This document shows positions 62,069 through 64,000 of a stretch of DNA of 64,000 nucleotides, in pieces (position 1 is the stretch's first letter; each line of letters begins with the position of its first letter). Both the position numbers and the translations under genes were made by a program. A model generated the notes under the pieces. That model saw nothing but the letters and a program-made list of their open reading frames with translations, had not been told where the DNA came from and did no database searches. The DNA comes from Flammeovirga sp. SJP92. Its GTDB lineage: Bacteria > Bacteroidota > Bacteroidia > Cytophagales > Flammeovirgaceae. The DNA lies in contig NZ_LQAQ01000093.1 in the NCBI RefSeq assembly GCF_001583495.1, positions 124,001 through 188,000 of the forward strand. The letters are read 5' to 3'.

Positions 62069-63562
62069 TTAATTTGATGTCATAAACCACATTGGAGTAT
62101 CCAATGGTTTTTGTTCGGGAATATTTGGATTAGCACTCACCTCATTTGGAGAATAAGGCAATCGGGCAATATGATCGCTCAATACAGCATCTACAGGCAA
62201 AGGTCGATTATTCGGATAGTTGGTTCTCCTCACATAAGTCCATGCATCCATTCCTCTTTGGAAAGTTTCAATGTACCCTTGATGGTGTACTGCTTCCAAA
62301 GCATTACTTGGTGCTAGAGTTTGAAGGTCAGGTAAAGCACCATTATATGTATCGTATTCAAACTGCGTAACACCACTTCCATTATCTTGTACTGCCAATA
62401 ATGAATTGAGATGCACTATATTAAAAATTATACCTTCTCTATAATAATCATTGGCGTCTGCTGTGGTTCCGGGAACCCAACCTCTAAGGATTGCTTCCGC
62501 TCGCATAAACTTCAACTCCGCTGCTGTAATCCAATAATCTGGTGAAGTAGCTGTAATAAAATTCAAACTTAAAACGGAAGTAGAGGTAAATGCACTACTA
62601 GAGCCAGGAGCCAAACCTGTGTGCGGCACAGCATCAACTACACCATCAGGACGATCGTAGAAAATATCCAATCTAGGATCATTTGTTCCTCTTAATAAAT
62701 CAATAAAAGGAGTACTGGCATAGAAGAATAAACTCTGCCCTCCTGCAAATTGGAAGTGAAGTTTGTAAAACTGATTGGCATTGTTCAAGTCATCATAATA
62801 ATTCATGACCACTTCATCTGCTAAATCTTCTACATGTTCTTGCCTGAAAGCAGTTTCAAGTTTTGGCTTTGCATATTCCTCATCTTTTGCTGCAATAAGC
62901 ATTAAGGTTTTAATCTTAATAGAGTTTGCAAATTTAATCCACTTATTGAGGTCTCCTTGAAAAAGCAAATCTTCACCCCCAACTTTTGCTGGGTCTCCTA
63001 AATCAAAATTATCAACTGCTTCATCAAGCATTTCTACAATTCCTTTCAAGATATTTTCTTGTGTATCTCCATTAGGAAAAAGGATGTCCGTATTCAATGC
63101 TTCTGTAAATGGAACATCTTCAAACATTAAAGTCAAATGGTAAAAAGCGAATGCCTGCATAATTCTAAATTGAGAAGCTGTATTCACTTCACCAATCTCA
63201 TTGGCTAAAACTTCTCCTCTACTTGCATTCTTTAAGGAGTTCACATAATATGTAGCCCATGTATTGGTCTGAGGGAAAGACGGAACAGAAAAATTATCTG
63301 CTGAAGAAAATACATTTGCTCCAGCTCCAACATAATGCTGAGCCCAACGGTTGAATAAGTTGGTTTCCATCACTTTGTCAGAACTTATATTAGTCATGAT
63401 TGTGGTCATGAGTAATCCTGGCTGTTCGGCAATCTGATCATCACCTGCCGCAAACGGATCTTTATTGATATCTAAAATACTATCACAAGAGTAACTGAAT
63501 GCAAGTGCAACTAACAAACATACTCTTGTCAATAGGTTGCTGTATTTATTATTCATCTTCAT
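62069..63562 (-). CDS. SusD/RagB-like nutrient-binding outer-membrane lipoprotein
   Basis: 497 residues with lipobox FSYSC (Cys26) and a mature start DSILDINKDPFAA, typical of the SusD-like group 2 family (PF12771). The TPR-like helical part includes NRWAQHYVGAG, YVNSLKNASRGEVLANEI, LMFEDVPFTEALN and NILKGIVEMLDEAVDNFDLG. It binds substrate at the cell surface above the SusC-type channel. The gap to susC is 4 bp. The downstream protease suggests peptide as substrate, since no glycan enzyme is in the operon. Confidence 0.9.
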   Translation of the reverse strand: MKMNNKYSNLLTRVCLLVALAFSYSCDSILDINKDPFAAGDDQIAEQPGLLMTTIMTNISSDKVMETNLFNRWAQHYVGAGANVFSSADNFSVPSFPQTNTWATYYVNSLKNASRGEVLANEIGEVNTASQFRIMQAFAFYHLTLMFEDVPFTEALNTDILFPNGDTQENILKGIVEMLDEAVDNFDLGDPAKVGGEDLLFQGDLNKWIKFANSIKIKTLMLIAAKDEEYAKPKLETAFRQEHVEDLADEVVMNYYDDLNNANQFYKLHFQFAGGQSLFFYASTPFIDLLRGTNDPRLDIFYDRPDGVVDAVPHTGLAPGSSSAFTSTSVLSLNFITATSPDYWITAAELKFMRAEAILRGWVPGTTADANDYYREGIIFNIVHLNSLLAVQDNGSGVTQFEYDTYNGALPDLQTLAPSNALEAVHHQGYIETFQRGMDAWTYVRRTNYPNNRPLPVDAVLSDHIARLPYSPNEVSANPNIPEQKPLDTPMWFMTSN

Positions 63563-63566
63563 TGTT

Positions 63567-64000
63567 CTAGAATACTATTTTAAGATTACCACCAAAACTT
63601 CTTGTAGAAGGCAAACTACCCATTTCAACAGATCCCGAAGCGTCACTTGCCGCTTGAAATAAACTTGTTTCAGGGTCGATGTGAGGAATTTCACTATAAA
63701 TAAGCCAAAGGTTTCTTGCCTCAAAACCAACAGCTACTGACTTGATAAAACCTGTTTTCTTCAACAAGGTACTTGGCAAAGCATAGGATAAACTTACTTC
63801 ACGAAGTTTCACATAAGTCTTACTAAACACAGAACCTTCTGCTATACCGCTTGTTGAATAAGCCTGCCAATAATCTTGGTGAGTGACAGCAATGTCATTG
63901 GGTTTTACAGAACCATCTCCATTTTCGATGTATGCATTTTTATCAATAAATACCTGCTCTCTATTTACTGCTGTTTCTTCAGCTAAACCGTTAAACCTTA
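63567..64000 (-). CDS. SusC/RagA-like TonB-dependent receptor (partial, C-terminal part)
   Basis: Only the last ~144 codons are visible; the gene continues past the window edge and the frame is open to 64000. The end is typical of SusC-family barrels: DYWQAYSTSGIAEGSVFSKTYVKLREVSLSYALP, then SVAVGFEARNLWLIYSEIPHIDPET, and the last strands SLPSTRSFGGNLKIVF with terminal Phe. It imports substrate handed over by SusD through the outer membrane using TonB energy. It is the first visible gene of the operon, 4 bp before susD. Confidence 0.92.
   Translation of the reverse strand, partial: RFNGLAEETAVNREQVFIDKNAYIENGDGSVKPNDIAVTHQDYWQAYSTSGIAEGSVFSKTYVKLREVSLSYALPSTLLKKTGFIKSVAVGFEARNLWLIYSEIPHIDPETSLFQAASDASGSVEMGSLPSTRSFGGNLKIVF

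Overview
The window looks like chromosome of a marine gliding Bacteroidota, most probably Cytophagales/Flammeovirgaceae (a Flammeovirga-like genus is my guess, by inference only). The grounds are low GC with AAA/TTA-rich codons, a SusC/SusD pair, type IX secretion (T9SS) parts and a T9SS-sorted protease, an F-type ATP synthase cluster without atpD/atpC, TAnnTTTG-like promoters, and sulfatase plus fucose catabolism suited to algal polysaccharides. I found no tRNA, rRNA, CRISPR array, prophage or transposase gene.

Region 1 (1-20641) is an L-fucose / sulfated-fucan locus. FucP imports fucose, FucI isomerises it to fuculose, FucK phosphorylates it, and a long class II aldolase (FucA-like) splits it to DHAP and lactaldehyde. 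AldA oxidises lactaldehyde to lactate, and LutA/LutB take lactate to pyruvate. A sulfatase lipoprotein lies directly downstream of fucP. A LacI-type and a FucR-like GntR-type regulator are encoded, and three candidate operator classes are visible. A separate module (AraC regulator, two NTF2-like proteins, an alpha/beta hydrolase; 7053-9876) sits inside the locus and is bracketed by REP-like hairpins.

Region 2 (20673-34288) is mostly housekeeping: small membrane and lipoproteins, an isolated trpA, dapF, a PorE-like OmpA lipoprotein, two tandem DUF3857/transglutaminase-like exported proteins (one lacking the catalytic triad), a CoA-binding protein coupled to a histone-deacetylase-like enzyme, a Na/Pi cotransporter and accA.

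Region 3 (34513-43296) holds a two-gene envelope operon (helix-hairpin-helix/beta-barrel protein and a PorV-like protein), an operon of a glutamine-amidotransferase-like exported protein, a GT2 glycosyltransferase and an ECF sigma factor, then asd and an NhaC-type antiporter. Region 4 (43724-51230, minus) is M23 peptidase, bactofilin, AtpZ, a 4-TM protein and atpB-E-F-H-A-G. Region 5 (51554-57411) encodes PorW/SprE, a class A penicillin-binding protein and an AraC regulator. Region 6 (57460-64000, minus) is a SusC-SusD-lipoprotein-subtilase operon, apparently aimed at protein rather than glycan.

The most unusual non-coding content is a family of ~160-bp near-complete palindromes (6635-6796, 34352-34513, a diverged copy at 1886-2030, a possible relative at 4867-5028), two REP/BIME-like hairpin families (6912-6997, 9882-10403, 43374-43397, 43478-43594), and a 26-bp palindromic motif shared by the fucA/aldA and fucP upstream regions.
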